Notes: generated by a model from the sequence alone, not told the origin. A DNA stretch of 64,000 nt from Epiperipatus broadwayi (GCA_028023455.1 JAQFVV010000063.1:6524157-6588156), one strand, 5' to 3'; shown: positions 11,910-23,855, counted from the stretch's first letter. Made by a program: numbers and translations.

Positions 11910-14900
11910 TTTTCATTAAATACTTGATCTACATACAAGTAGTACCACTTCTCAATGAACTACTAGACTTTTAAACAATAGCAAACATGATATTAATTTT
12001 ACTTGTGCACATAAAAGAAACTAATAAATGTTTGGTAAAATATTGTATAAAAATTGACATTAGATAATGTCTGCAGCAAAATTTAAAGAAAAAATATATA
12101 CAAAGTTTTCTTTACTATTTTTTCCCCATGGTTTATAAAAAAAAAATGGTATGAATCAAGTGCTTTGTTTTATAAAATAATACAGCATTTTGAGAACCAG
12201 ATGAACCTTAACAAAGTAAATACTGCTCTATTTTTTAAATCTAATATAGAAAAATAAGATGTTAGACTGTGACTAAAATTCATTTTCAGACAATAATGAT
12301 GCTTTTTAAATCGCTAAAAAAAAACACTTTTTTTCAGTACAATATTTTTATTTCTTCCGTAATGCTGCATAACTTTTATAATTTATTAAAATTTTTATGT
12401 CTATGAACCAACCTGTGAGAATGTCACAACGAAATTTTTATTGAACTTGATTTGAAATATTAACTAAAATGATAATCAGAAAGATATGTTTTATAAAGTT
12501 AATAATTGAATAATTATTAACATTTCAAGATTTTAATTTCTCTTTTACTTTTTTTGCAATAATTGCATTGTCATTAAAAAATTCACACTGCTTCTAATGC
12601 ACTTATCACAATGTCTTATTATATATTTTTTAGACATTTGTAATGCTAATATATTCTCTGCAAACGAATTACTTGTTTAATTACTTTAAAATCACCTGGA
12701 AATGTCTATTTCTCTACATAATAAATTTAAATAAGTACATGAAATGCTGAAAATACCTAAAATACTAAAATGTTGAAATATTTTTTTATTATTATTTGAA
12801 GAAAAGACAGAAATTATAATGAAGTTTCGTTTTCAACTAGACAAATAAATTTATGGAAAGTCAAATACGAGTTTATTTCAGCTGAAAGAGAATAATTAAA
12901 CTACAATGTTGTCATTCCCACTGTCGTGACAAATAATTGTAATTATATGTCTTTGTTTCATTCTTATATCTTTAAATTATTGCTAATATTGAACTGTTAG
13001 ATATAAGAACTGTTTGCGTTTTATTGCTTGGAATGTTTTTTGCCACATGTATAACATTTTTTATTCATTTTAACTATGAAGCCATGCAGAACATGCCCGT
13101 CAAATTTATATTAAATGCGTTTAACCGGCATCTTAGTGAGAACACTTTTTTAATTTATTGGTAAAAAAAAAAGAAATTAATATTTTTTATGTAATATTTT
13201 TTTAGTATGTTGCGATATTTTATGCAATATTGGGTTATATTCTAGTGCCAGATATTTATTTATGCCAAATTTTTTATTTAAGGGTTTATAAAAGTGTAGA
13301 TATTCTACACATATTCAAAATGATAATATTCAATTTTTATTCAATACATGCTGTCAAATTAAAGTGTTTACTTTACTTATTCGACTATTAGAGATTTTAT
13401 CTTTCACAATAGTAATTTTAAATGTATAATAATTTGACTCTAGTATTTACAAACAGTCAAGCATTATTATTATCAGAGGTTATTTAATTTTATTATATTT
13501 GCATAAGTACAATAGTCAGTTTTACTCATTAATATTTTATGCTTGAGAATTATTATTCTCATAGTTTAGTTGCATTTTATTCATGTCCACTAATTATTAT
13601 AAATTAAAATATTTAATATTTCCATACTTGTATGCATTATATCTTAGTGGCAATATTTCATATGCTAGTCATTATCTTTATTTATATTTCAGTCAGTTGA
13701 ATTTTAAATTTATTTGTTGGTGCAGTCATTACTTATTGTTTATGGAAGTTAAAATTATGAATATAACTTTAGTCAACTATTATGAAGTTTTTATCTTGGT
13801 ATTGTTAATTGTAGAATGGCCTTATTATGTCAGGCCTTGCTTATTATAGTTATTATTATGGTGCTGGATAGAGTGGATAAATCCACCATCTGTATTGCAT
13901 TTGTCCATGAGTTGATAGTGCTTATGTTTCCAGTGATTGTGATCACATATTTTTAAGTACCTGTTGTTGTTTTTGGTGAGGCTCTTCATATATTTTCCTG
14001 ATGTGCTGGGACAAAAGTCCAGGCATCCTATTTTGCCTCAAATGTAGGTGTTATTTTGGAAGCCACCATGCTTCTGATATATTTATGCTAGTTGCTCTGT
14101 GGAGTCTTCTTTTGGGTCTATCAGTCATGAGGTTTAATTAAAGCTAAATTTTCCACCATAGTAGGTGAGGTTACTTGTATTTTTAGTATGTAATGTCAAG
14201 ATAAGTTTGTTTGAAAGTTGAAATTTCTTCAGGATGCAATCAGTTATGTTAGTGCCTTAAAGTGTAAGAATGTCTGTTTTGTGCTATCAATGATTTGTAA
14301 TAATTCACAAACTAACCAACAATATTTTATAATTGTAAATGTTGAAATTTATAAGCATATGGCCCATTGGTATAATCCACACATGTTATGTATATGCTAC
14401 GATCATCCAGAACTTCTCCAATGGAGGTGTAAGTCACTTAGTTATTATCTAAATTTTTATTTAGATGATTTACATTATGTGGACATTGAATTTATAACTT
14501 ATATGTGTGTAAATGACTTCTGATAAATGGCCCATTCATTTATCCATTTAATATTTGCTTGATTCATTCATCTAGTTATTTTTCTACATTAAATTAGTAG
14601 TTATTTTTTTAAAAAAAGGAGTTTGAAAATAAATCAGTTGTTGTTCAGATTATAAGCAAATAATTTCAAGTCATATTCGATTCTTTTACCATATCTGGTT
14701 ATTGAAGATTATCATATAATTTTGAGTTAAACAAGAATAATTAGAATAATTATTTGTAACAAAATTTTGTTTTTGTTGCTAAAATCTCATGTTTGGCACA
14801 TAAATTTTTAAATGCTTTTAAAAAAAATTGTCTTAGGGATAATTTACTTTAACAAAAGTATGTTAAAATTAGCCATTGCTAATTTACTGTTCTAATCATT

Positions 14901-15150
14901 TATTAAACAAACTATTGTGCGGTTTTTTTATTTCATTTGATTTTGCAAAAGCTTTAATAGATCTGTATTTAGTTTACAAAAAAAAAGTTTGTAGTCATTA
15001 TTAGTCAAGTAAGTTATCAATGTAACAGCACCTCACTGGCAAAACTTTCTAAGTAATGGGTATGTGTGTATTAATATAAGTGTGTTAATAAACCAATTAA
15101 TTTCTGATTTAAATATATTTAGTCTATGTTTATTTTTTTATTGTTGTCTT
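11910..15150. other. AT-rich stretch without supported genes
   Basis: Plus-strand frames at 13583-13849 and 14218-14523 (88 and 101 codons) are rich in Y, I, L, F and N, lack motifs and have no splice or start context. I treat them as chance. No repeat was recognised apart from short hairpins. Confidence 0.5.
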
Positions 15151-15195
15151 GGATTGCTTAACATTGGATTACTTAATATTGGATCACTTAACATT
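15151..15195 (+). repeat. 3 x 15 bp tandem repeat
   Basis: Three consecutive units of the form GGATYRCTTAAYATT, with two or three differences between units. Confidence 0.9.
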
Positions 15196-16079
15196 GATTA
15201 ATCATGCTATGTTCAAAGACATAAGATTTTGTTCCATGAATGAAAATTGCCCATGCTGTATATTTTAGACTGCACATTCTTCAAATTATTTCTATCTCAA
15301 GGTCCATTTCATTTTATTTTATGTTTGTTTTGTGAGAAGGTGGAGGGATATAAAAAGCACCTTGTCTTTCTCTCATCTCAAGTGATATCCTGGGTAAAGG
15401 CATCTAAATTGTAAATATCTTATTTATCAGATTAAATACTTAAGTAAATATTTTTTATTGTAATAAATATTATTATCTTATCATAGGATGCAGTCATTTC
15501 AAGGGAAGTGTTTGGCTCCTATAGTCAGCCAGGATATCATTCACTTGACTATTTATTTATTTATTTTCAGTTAACAACTTCATATTTTAGTTTCTATCAC
15601 AAGAGTTGCAGTAGGACCCTTGATAACATATGCTCTTGTGGATCTTTTATTAGCTGATACAAGTTTTCAAGATATAATTATAAATTCTAATTAGTGTGAG
15701 ATAGGTAATTATTAATTATTATTGATGTTATAGAAAAGCACACTTGATAATACTTTGTTTCATTGAATATCATATGAGTTGTATTATTGGAACTGATATC
15801 TTGTGGCACCTGTTTAGGTTACTAAATAAGAAATTTATTTAGAAAGGTTCTAATTTTATTATAAATTTGTTGGATTCAGAGAATGTAATCTAATGGAGAA
15901 AAAAATTTTTGTAGTATTTGGTAAAACTTAAATTTTCTTAACAATTTCTACCAAATTGTTATTGTGCCTTGATTGTTTAGCAGCACTATCAATTTTCCTC
16001 CTATCTTATTACTGATCTCTGGATATTAACATCTTTATATAAAATTTTATTGTAACCCCACTGTGTTTGGAAGAAGAGT
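15196..16079. other. no gene recognised
   Basis: AT-rich. A weak inverted pair 'tgatatcctgg' / 'ccaggatatca' (near 15383 and 15529) is the only structure noticed. Confidence 0.4.
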
Positions 16080-16099
16080 CTCTGGTATTTCTTTCTTTT

Positions 16100-16140
<41 letters not shown>

Positions 16141-16463
16141 TAATAATTCTTCTCTCTCCCTCTAATATTCTCTCTTTCTTCAATCTCCTTTTTCTAAGTA
16201 TTTTATTCCTTCTCTTTTTCTTTTTTCTCTCTCTCCCTTTTTCTACTTCTCTCCTCTCCCTCTCTATTCTACCCCCTTTTTCTCTCCTAATTGATTCTCT
16301 TATGGCTACAATTGGCTTCTCCCTCTATTTCTCTATTTCTTTTCTATTTTCTTCTTTTCTCTCTCTCTCTCTTTCTCTACCACCCCATCTGTTGTTATTT
16401 CTAGAAGGTTACAATTGGTGCTTTCTTCTTCTCCATCTATTTTCCTCTCTACCCCCCCCCCCC
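16080..16463 (+). repeat. long polypyrimidine tract with (CT)n and C12
   Basis: A ~380 bp stretch of C and T on the plus strand with a run of (CT) dinucleotides from about 16104, repeated 'ctctccctctaat' blocks and a terminal run of 12 C at 16452-16463. The frames on both strands here (RE/ER-rich on minus, S/L/F/P-rich on plus) are products of this low complexity. Confidence 0.9.
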
Positions 16464-16468
16464 AAAAA

Positions 16469-17322
16469 ACATATTTTGCAGGTTCATCCGTGTTAAAAAA
16501 TTTAAATATTGATATATTTTGACTTGATCACACAAGTCATCTACTGGGTGATAAAAGGTAGAAAGATGATTGTAGAGGTGCTACAATCACTGATTTAAAA
16601 AAAATGTTAAAGTTCCACCAATAGCAAAAATGTTAAATTAAGAATCTTTATAAAAAAATCTTTCCAAATAGGAGGAAGTTTGCATGCATCATCTCACTTA
16701 TTGATAGAATATGGCCTTTTAATTATCTCAATGGCTTCTTTAATTTTGCACTGGTAAAGATTATCACATCTGGATATGATCCTGGTACTAGAAAAATCAA
16801 TTTTATGACCTGAATCTATAGTATGGAGTGAGAGTGCTGCTGATGATGAGTGTTGTTTAACTGCATTAGCATGGTAATCTAATGAGCATGCTAATGAGTA
16901 ATTGTCACATCAGTGTTAGGAGAGATGAGCATGCTAATGGAGTTAAAAACACTCATCATCATCAGCACTCTCACTCCATACTATAAATTCAGGTCATAAC
17001 ATTGATTTTTCTAGTACCAGGATCATATCCAGATGTGATAATCTCTACAAGTGCAAAATTAGAGAAGCCATTGAGATACTTAAGTGAGATGATACATGCA
17101 AACTTTCTTCTATTTGGAAAGATTTTTTTAAAAAAACATTCTTAATTTAACATTTCTGCTATTGGTGGAACTTTAATATTTTTTTTCCAAATCAGTGATT
17201 GTAGCGCCTCTACAACCGTCTTTCTACCTTTTATCACCCAATAGATGACTTGTGTGATGAAGTCGAAATGGCGGTATATCAATATTTAAATTTTTTAACA
17301 CAATGAACTCGCAAAATATGTC
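16469..17322. mobile_element. large foldback element, ~400 bp arms (FB-B)
   Basis: The arms 16469-16880 and 16926-17322 are reverse complements with scattered differences, separated by ~45 bp. Shared words include 'acatattttgc' at the tips, 'acaagtcatcta', 'gattgtagaggtgctacaat', 'ggatcatatccagatgtgat' and 'actctcactccatact'. The central part has two GAGCATGCTAATG words. The tip words recur at 27878-27925, so this is a dispersed family. There is no transposase frame. Confidence 0.85.
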
Positions 17323-18044
17323 TTATATATATATTGTATTAAAAATGTATAATAATTTTTTTGTACACACCTACTGCCTTTTTATATGATAGCTCCCATT
17401 TATTATTTGCTAATCAGGTTTTTTAAGTCTCCAGAAATATAAGTCATTTCTTTGCTAAAAGTTTTAGTTTTGTACTTTTTTAATAAGCCAATAATATAAA
17501 AAAATTAACGTTGACGGCAGTCATGGAGTTAATATTTAAATGAAGTTAGTAAATGTATTGAGTAAAAACTTAAGAAATATTATTAAATTTAAATATATAT
17601 AAGCATTTGTTTCAAGTATGATTAAAACTAGATAATTAATTAGAATTATGTTTTTTTTTAAAACAAAATGGCTTGTGATACAAATAAAAAATTGTTTGTT
17701 TTATATAAAATTCAAAACTTCTACTACATGCTTAAGTAATTCTATCTTATAGCCATTCTTGTCAAACAAATACTTGGTCATTTTAGTAGAAAGTATTTTA
17801 TTTTAATCTACGCTTTTGTTTTAATCTAATGTTATTAATAAGTTAAGATCACAAAGTTATCTGTAAATAACATTATTAAAAATTTTAAATTCATATAAAA
17901 TGAATATAGTGTTGTAGTTTCTTAAAAATTATAACTTTAATTATCATAAAAACCTATTTCAGCAATTATAAATTTAATAAAACTAATATTAACATTGGAT
18001 GTGACATGTTAGATTAATTTCATCATCTATCATGTTGAATGTAC
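17323..18044. other. AT-rich stretch without supported features
   Basis: Nothing recognised. Confidence 0.5.
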
Positions 18045-18049
18045 AGAAA

Positions 18050-18400
18050 ATGTTAATCTTTATTTAAACTTTTGAAATACAAACAACTTGTTAGTAATAA
18101 TCACACAAATAAACTACACTGGTTAAAAATTATACAATGTTTAGTAAGATTATTCTCCATTCTTCTCCAGGTAATACTGGCTTAATCAGTGACAATATTA
18201 GCATAGGAACATTTTTTCAGGTAATACTGGCTTAATCAGTGACAATATTAGCATAGGAACATTTCTTCAGGTAATACTGGCTTAATCAGTGGCAATATTA
18301 GCATAGGAACATTGGGTAATTACTAACCTGTCTTGTCTATTTGTGCATTATTATTAACAAGTTCTTTGAATATGAAAAGTTTAAAATTTTCTATATACTC
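18050..18400. mobile_element. foldback element FB-D with a tandem core
   Basis: The left arm near 18050-18125 (words 'actttatttaaa'-like, 'cttttgaaatacaaacaact', 'tagtaataat') is inverted at about 18320-18395. The interior holds three 50 bp tandem units at 18168-18313. Single arms of the same family occur at 3405, 9216 and 63937. Confidence 0.7.
18168..18313 (+). repeat. 3 x 50 bp tandem repeat
   Basis: Units start at 18168, 18218 and 18268 with 'caggtaatactggcttaatc' and end with 'gcataggaacatt'. They are nearly identical; one A/G change marks the third. This implies very recent expansion within the FB-D core. Confidence 0.95.
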
Positions 18401-19824
18401 AACACTTAATGATAGATAATGGGAATAGTCCAACATATTACCACATCTAATACACTATCATCACAAACCTTTAGGAAAATGTCACTCATAAAATGTATTG
18501 CCATTTCATCTCCAAGGGGAGAAAAATACTCTATAGATGACTGCTAATGAATCTGTATATCATAAATAGTGCACATATAGAAATTGATAGTCCATTTTTT
18601 GTTTATTTTATATTTCACATGTTGTATGTTATATTTTTTCAGTAGAAAGTTTTTCTTCCTGAAATAATTTAAATACTACATCAAATTGTAGTTCTCCAAT
18701 GTATTCTATTTTCTGCCATATCTTTCCAATAACACTACATTTTTTTACAATAACTTTGAGATAATTCTTGTAAAATAAATAGGATCTATTTCTCCCAATA
18801 AAAATCATCTCAAATTCATCACAACATATCTTTATAAGTAATCTTAAATTGTTTATTCATTTTAATTTTTAATCCAATGAAGGTGTTATATTACAGTAGT
18901 GAATTCAATGAATTGAAAAACATATTGACTGTTTTATTATATTGCTATTATATTTTTAAAATTCTGCAGAAAATTCTTAAATGAAATTTTTTTAATGTCT
19001 TTCTACTTCATTGATAGAATATCCAAATATTGCTTCCATACAATTAATTAGATTAAATAACAGCTCTTTATGTCACTAAAAATATAGTAGTTATTTTTCT
19101 TAAACCACTAAACATCACATGAGCACAAGATGGCACTACTATATGGAGAGTTTTGCTGTATTTTGAATTGTTTATAGTTATTTTTCTTGTGATGAAAATA
19201 CTTTATCTTTTAACTTGATAACTCCAGTATGTATCTATAAAAATATTTCACTGATTTACATTTTTAAACTGATAATAATTAAAGATAAAAGTTGCTAAAT
19301 ATTTTTCTTACACTAACCTGATAATGAACTTGAGTTTTCTGTACCCAAAACATTAAGCACATTCTGTACATCATTTTTTGAATTCAAAATATAACACAAT
19401 CATCACCAAACTATAAATCCTTAATCCAAGATGAAATCCTTATGTTCACTTTTAATCTATTCATATAAAGATTTTATCATCAAACCAGTGTGCATCTTGA
19501 TTTCTGTTTTTAAATGCTTTTATTGGTTTTGGAAAATCAGTCTGTTTGTTAACTTTGGAACTTTTTCAAGTAGAATGAAATTTTAAACTTGAGGTTTAAT
19601 ATATTTTAATTCAATAGAAGTGCTTGAAAATTGATAGTTTATTGCCTTAATCCATTTGAAATATGTATCTTTTTAATATGTCAACTAGTTTGATAGACAT
19701 GGAACAGAGAGCAGGAAATATCTGAAAAATATTCAATGACTTCAGATTTGAGTTAACAATTATTTTTAAAATTTCATTTGTTTTAAATAATAATCATGGG
19801 AGGGCAATATAATTTTTTTTCTGT
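18401..19824. other. AT-rich stretch without supported features
   Basis: No gene or repeat recognised. The word 'aaaccactaaacatca' near 19104 recurs near 38857. Confidence 0.45.
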
Positions 19825-19828
19825 TTAA

Positions 19829-20597
19829 CCCTTAAACCGCTAATTATATTATTGGTTGTATGAGGTAAAAATCAAATCTTTTAATTGGCCAACTCACAAA
19901 CTGAAGACAAAGCCTATTGTTAAAACATATTCACCTATAATATTAAATTCAACTCAGATACATTTATAAAAAGTATATTACTAATTTTTCAGGTTATGTA
20001 AGAGAACGAAAGTTCTTTCAAAAATAAATTGCTATTTATTTATTATAAAATATATTCAATTTCGGCAAATATAAAGCGAATGTCTAAACAAAAAAGTGAT
20101 GACACAAATGCTTTTTTTCAATGTTACGTTATTGAAAAGTAAAGATTTCTTTTTGCTAAATCTTAAATATTTTTACTAAAATCTTCAATATTTTTCGAAA
20201 ATAATTTTGTTTTTTTGGTATATTTTTTAAAAAACTAGTTTAATTTCTGAAATTATATTTTTTTAATACTTAAAATTGCATTCGAAATGAAAATCTCAGT
20301 GTTTTTCTTTATTTTCTTTGATCAGGTGGTTTCTTTGTTCTTTCCAGCCAATCAGAATGTCTTTTTCGGCTGAGAGCTCACTGACAACCAATGACTGACA
20401 ATGTTCTTTCTTTGTTTAGGTTTAAATGTGTTTTTTTTGATTTTTTACTTGTAAAATAATTCGGAAGAGGGCACCATCTTACAGAACTTTTAAAAACCTA
20501 ATCAATACCTGTCAAATGAATATTTTAGCATAAGAACTGGCAGAGTTAGAGTGATGTCAGATGTCGATGAGAAGCCTCGTAAGAGGCGGTTTATGGG
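19829..20597 (+). mobile_element. piggyBac-like MITE, copy 1 (TTAA-flanked)
   Basis: The element begins CCCTTAAACCGC right after TTAA (19825-19828) and ends GCGGTTTATGGG right before TTAA (20598-20601). TTAA duplication together with CCC...GGG ends is the hallmark of the piggyBac superfamily. It is 769 bp long and has no transposase frame, so it would depend on a source elsewhere. A diverged, inverted copy lies at 60576-61312 and a more distant one at 33290-34110. Confidence 0.75.
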
Positions 20598-20601
20598 TTA
20601 A

Positions 20602-21070
20602 TAACAATTTTAACCATTGTAAAGACTTAATGTATATATCATATTTAATATGTGTACTAATTATATATGTATAATAAATTAGTAAATATGTTTTTTACTG
20701 CAAATTGTTTGATAGAGTTCTGTTTTTATTTTAAAACAATTTTCTTAAAAAAAGATAATATAAAAAATTTGCATTATTTAAAGTAATCCTTTTTTCTTTA
20801 GCACTTTTTTAAACAACCGTTTTAAAATTAAACTAAATCTATCAAACAATTTTAAATAGTAAACTTAGTTACTGATTTACTATGCATTACTGCAGAAATA
20901 ACTACAGACTTAAATATACTATATGTGTGAGGTGTATTTAAAATAAAATTATATGCATTAAGTGAACTTATTTACAATATATACACAAGTATTACATACA
21001 TATAGTAAATGTGATATAATAATAATGCTACAAATCGATGTCTGTATTTCTTCAAAATAATATATGTAAA
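20602..21070. other. AT-rich stretch
   Basis: Nothing recognised beyond A and T runs. Confidence 0.45.
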
Positions 21071-21194
21071 TTTATAAATAAATATTAGAAAATACAATAA
21101 TTAAAATTTGTTAAAAAGAATAAAAAAATATAAATGTCACTTAGGAGCACTTTCAACTATCCTTGTAGTCTCTGTCAACTAATACTTTGAAAGG

Positions 21195-21296
21195 TCAACT
21201 TTCCGATAATTTTGTGATCTTAACATTTGCTTCCTGCATATTGATTAAGTCTTGCTTGTATCTATATATTAACATAGCTTCCTTGATTTTTTTTTT
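21195..21296 (-). pseudogene. second GIY-YIG C-terminal fragment, inverted
   Basis: On the minus strand the left arm reads K-K-K-I-K-E-A, then 'LIYRYKQDLIN' and, after about a dozen residues, 'KLSES' and a TGA at 21197-21195. This parallels the C-terminus of the plus-strand fragment ('KRKIKET', 'LIYEYKQGLIN', 'ELWES', stop). Their agreement at the protein level, including the stop, shows both arms come from one coding element. Confidence 0.6.
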
Positions 21297-21302
21297 ATTA
21301 TA

Positions 21303-21587
21303 TTGGAGAAAAGAACAAAAGAGTACTTGTTGTTATTAAAAAGAATTCAAAATATAAAACAAAATTCTAAAGATATTGATAATTTATCAGCTTCTGTTTT
21401 TTATGACGATAATAAATCATGTACATATGGTTTTGATTTCAATTATAATAATGTAAAAATATTGCAAACTGAAAGAAATAATAATAAAAGAAAAATCAAG
21501 GAAACTATATTAATATATGAATACAAGCAAGGCTTAATCAATAGGCAGGCAGCAATCATTAAGATCATGGAATTATGGGAAAGTTGA
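21303..21587 (+). pseudogene. GIY-YIG endonuclease-like C-terminal fragment
   Basis: The open frame (94 residues, entered at a TTG; no ATG start) contains 'RTKEY' followed about 25 residues later by 'GFDFNYNNVKIL', 'TERNNNKRKIKETI' and ends with a stop at 21587. This order (R..KE, then a hydrophobic DF..VKIL strand, then E-N-KR-x3-E) is that of the C-terminal half of the GIY-YIG nuclease domain fused to Penelope-type reverse transcriptases. The Glu in KETI would be the metal-binding Glu. Just upstream, in another frame at about 21300-21311, the bases read Y-I-G-E, so the YIG motif may be present across a frameshift. No reverse transcriptase is seen. Family assignment is by motif order only and remains provisional. 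Confidence 0.5.
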
Positions 21588-21934
21588 CCTTTCAAAGTAT
21601 TAGATGACAAAGACTACAAGGATAGTTAAAAGTGCTCCTAAGTGATGTTTATATTTTTTATTCTTTTTAAAAAAATTTAATTACTGTATTTTCTAATATT
21701 TATTTATAAGTTTAAATGTGATATATACATAAGGGGTATACATTTTACTTAGAACAGAAATATATAAAGATATATATTTATATATATATGAAAATAATAC
21801 CAATGTCCAGTCAATTTAAAATAGAATATAGTTTTATAATCTCATTTACTATGCCAATGGTAAAAACTTAAAAGTAATAGAAAAAAAAAAAATTTTTTTT
21901 ATTAAATGCTTTTATTGATTGTGCACTTTTAGTG

Positions 21935-22115
21935 TTTCTTTGATCATAATTAGAGTTTTTAGATTTAACTTGAAATAAAAGGATGGGGGAATCCACAAAT
22001 TAATTAAGTCAATCTCTATTTTTGTATAACAAAGAAGTGAATTAGTTAATTTCTGAATCTACCCATGCTTTTATTTCAAGTTAAATCTAAATACTCTAAT
22101 TGTGGTTGAAGAAAC
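21935..22115. mobile_element. foldback MITE, ~75 bp arms
   Basis: The left arm from about 21935 (words 'gtttctttgatcataattag', 'gatttaacttgaaataaaag') is inverted at about 22033-22115 ('cttttatttcaagttaaatc', 'ctctaattgtggttgaagaa'). The right tip overlaps the target duplication of the SINE that follows. Confidence 0.8.
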
Positions 22116-22124
22116 AAGTATTTT

Positions 22125-22232
22125 TTAGTCTTGCATTGATGGTCAAGAGGTCAGCGCGACTGCCTTGCACTTGCAGGCAGTTGCCCGGGTTGCGGGTTCG
22201 CATCCCGGCCGATGCTATGACACTTAAAAAAA
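22125..22232 (+). mobile_element. tRNA-derived SINE, copy 1
   Basis: A ~100 bp tRNA-like body with an A-box-like 'tggtcaagaggtc', an anticodon-arm-like 'ctgccttgc...gcaggcag' and a good B box 'gggttcgcatccc', ending 'gatgctatgacactt' plus an A9 tail. It is flanked by a perfect 16 bp target duplication AAGAAACAAGTATTTT (22109-22124 and 22233-22248), which proves LINE-type retroposition. The anticodon loop carries an 11-base local duplication relative to copy 3 (57670-57778), so it is not a functional tRNA gene. Confidence 0.9.
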
Positions 22233-22426
22233 AAGAAACAAGTATTTTATTTCTTTTTTGTGTACAAACAATAAATGTATTTAATAGAAAAAAATGTTAT
22301 CTCTATTATATTAAGCTGCCTATAATCAACTCCAAAGATTATTATCATAAAAATTGATTACATATCTCTGTTTAACATTAGTTTTCATTTCAAGTACCTC
22401 ACATGATTTATGTATAGTAATAACAT

Positions 22427-22626
22427 GTTATAAACAATGAGGATTGCAAATTCCTCAACAAGCCTTGTGGTCTGAACCTACTCTAGCACCTCTCTGAGAA
22501 GTGCCAGAGCATGAAACCATGGTCAAAGGTTTGGGGGGTCCTGTCAGAGATATTTTAAATGCTTTCTCTAGCTAAGCATTTATCACAAGGCTTGTTGAGG
22601 AATTGACAATCCTCATTGTTTATAAC
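22427..22626. mobile_element. 200 bp MITE with 43 bp terminal inverted repeats
   Basis: The ends GTTATAAACAATGAGGATTG / inverse are nearly perfect for 43 bp (22427-22469 and 22584-22626). The words 'cacatgatttatg' and 'taataacatgtt' occur on both sides (near 22400 and 22651), as if a ~35 bp segment was duplicated at insertion or the MITE interrupted a tandem pair. Confidence 0.85.
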
Positions 22627-23855
22627 TTACAAGCTTAAGAGAATAGGGTCACATGATTTATGATTCTTATTTTGTAATAACATGTTCTCACATTCTTATC
22701 ATGTAGAAGCTGTATACTATAAATAAACTTGACTGAATAATAAATTAATTTCAAACAATACCATAGATCTGTTCAAATAATTGAATCAAATTCCTTAACC
22801 AAATCAATAAAAACAATATATGAATCCATTCTGTTGTTCTTGACATCTTTTTTAAATTTGTCTGGCAACAAAAAAAATGTCTGTAATGCTTTTTGATTCT
22901 CCAAAACCACACTGAGTATATTCTTCTTTAATAACTCCAAGTATATAATTACACTTGTATTCAACCAAATATAGTAGATACTTCTAAAAAACAAACATCA
23001 TTTTTTTTGTAAATCTTATTGTAATAACTTTTATTTTTAAAGCAAATATTATCACTAATCTACCATTCATCTAACAATTGTTTGTCAGTGCTTTGACTAA
23101 GAATACTTTCTACTTCTTTTCATGATAGGAAGTTGGTTCATTAAAGACTTGATACTGTTTCTGCTTTGATAGTCCTTTTTGTCTCCTTTTTTTTCCAGTG
23201 ACTTAGTGTCTGGATAGTTGTGACTCAATCATGATATTGCCATCAGATATACTATGGGTGAACATAGGATTGTTTGTTTGTGCAGCTATATTTCTGACAT
23301 TCAATTCTTTTTTTTTTATATTTGATTTTGTACAGCAAATAAGTATTTGCGTAAAATAGCTAGAAAACAATTGGTATTATTTATTTATTTTTGCAATTTA
23401 TTTATCCCCCCCCCCATCTAAATTAATAATTAATATTTAAATTCAATTTGTCACTTGTTAATCTACTATGTTAAAATTTAATCAACCGTTCAAAATATCT
23501 TTACTTGCATAGTAGATTATATTATTAGAAAGTGTGAAAACGTACAAATGATTGTTTTTGCTTGCATTAGTTTATTCCGAGTCTTTTGATATATGTCTTG
23601 TTAATTAAGTTTTATCTATTTGAAACTAGTTTGGTGCGAAAATTTCTGCGTAGGCTTTAATCACTTAATTGACAGATCACAAAGGCACAGCATAATTTAT
23701 AAAAGTAACTTTTTAAATATATTTTTGTTGTTTTGTGTATATATATATATGTGGATTTTCCTCATTCTACATCCATCTTTTTTTGTTATTGAAATGTAAT
23801 TATATGTATTAATAAGTTTTATACATTTATTTAAACGCACATTGATTACGTAAGT
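22627..23855. other. AT-rich stretch without supported genes
   Basis: Contains a C10 run at 23406-23415. The frames at 22773-22994 and 23697-23933 (minus) show no motif; the second overlaps the hairpin element. Confidence 0.5.

Larger units (their letters stand above)
21071..21711. mobile_element. head-to-head GIY-YIG/Penelope-like 3' fragments
   Basis: The arms 21071-21297 and 21483-21711 are reverse complements (shared words 'aaatattagaaaatac', 'cacttaggagcactttt'-like, 'ggtcaactttcc'). Each arm, read outward, carries the end of the same coding region, its stop and an AT-rich 3' tail. Inverted, truncated partner copies are known for Penelope-like elements. Here the right half keeps about 95 codons and the left half about 34. 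Confidence 0.65.

Noticed and set aside
13583-14523. Open frames of 88 and 101 codons on the plus strand
   Set aside because: Composition (Y, I, L, F, N) follows AT-rich chance expectation; no motif, splice signal or repeated occurrence.
16001-16496. RE/ER-rich and S/L/P-rich frames
   Set aside because: Direct translation of the (CT)n polypyrimidine tract.
22137-22220. Functional tRNA gene
   Set aside because: It has a good B box, but a perfect target duplication, an A tail and a damaged anticodon loop show it is a retroposed SINE.
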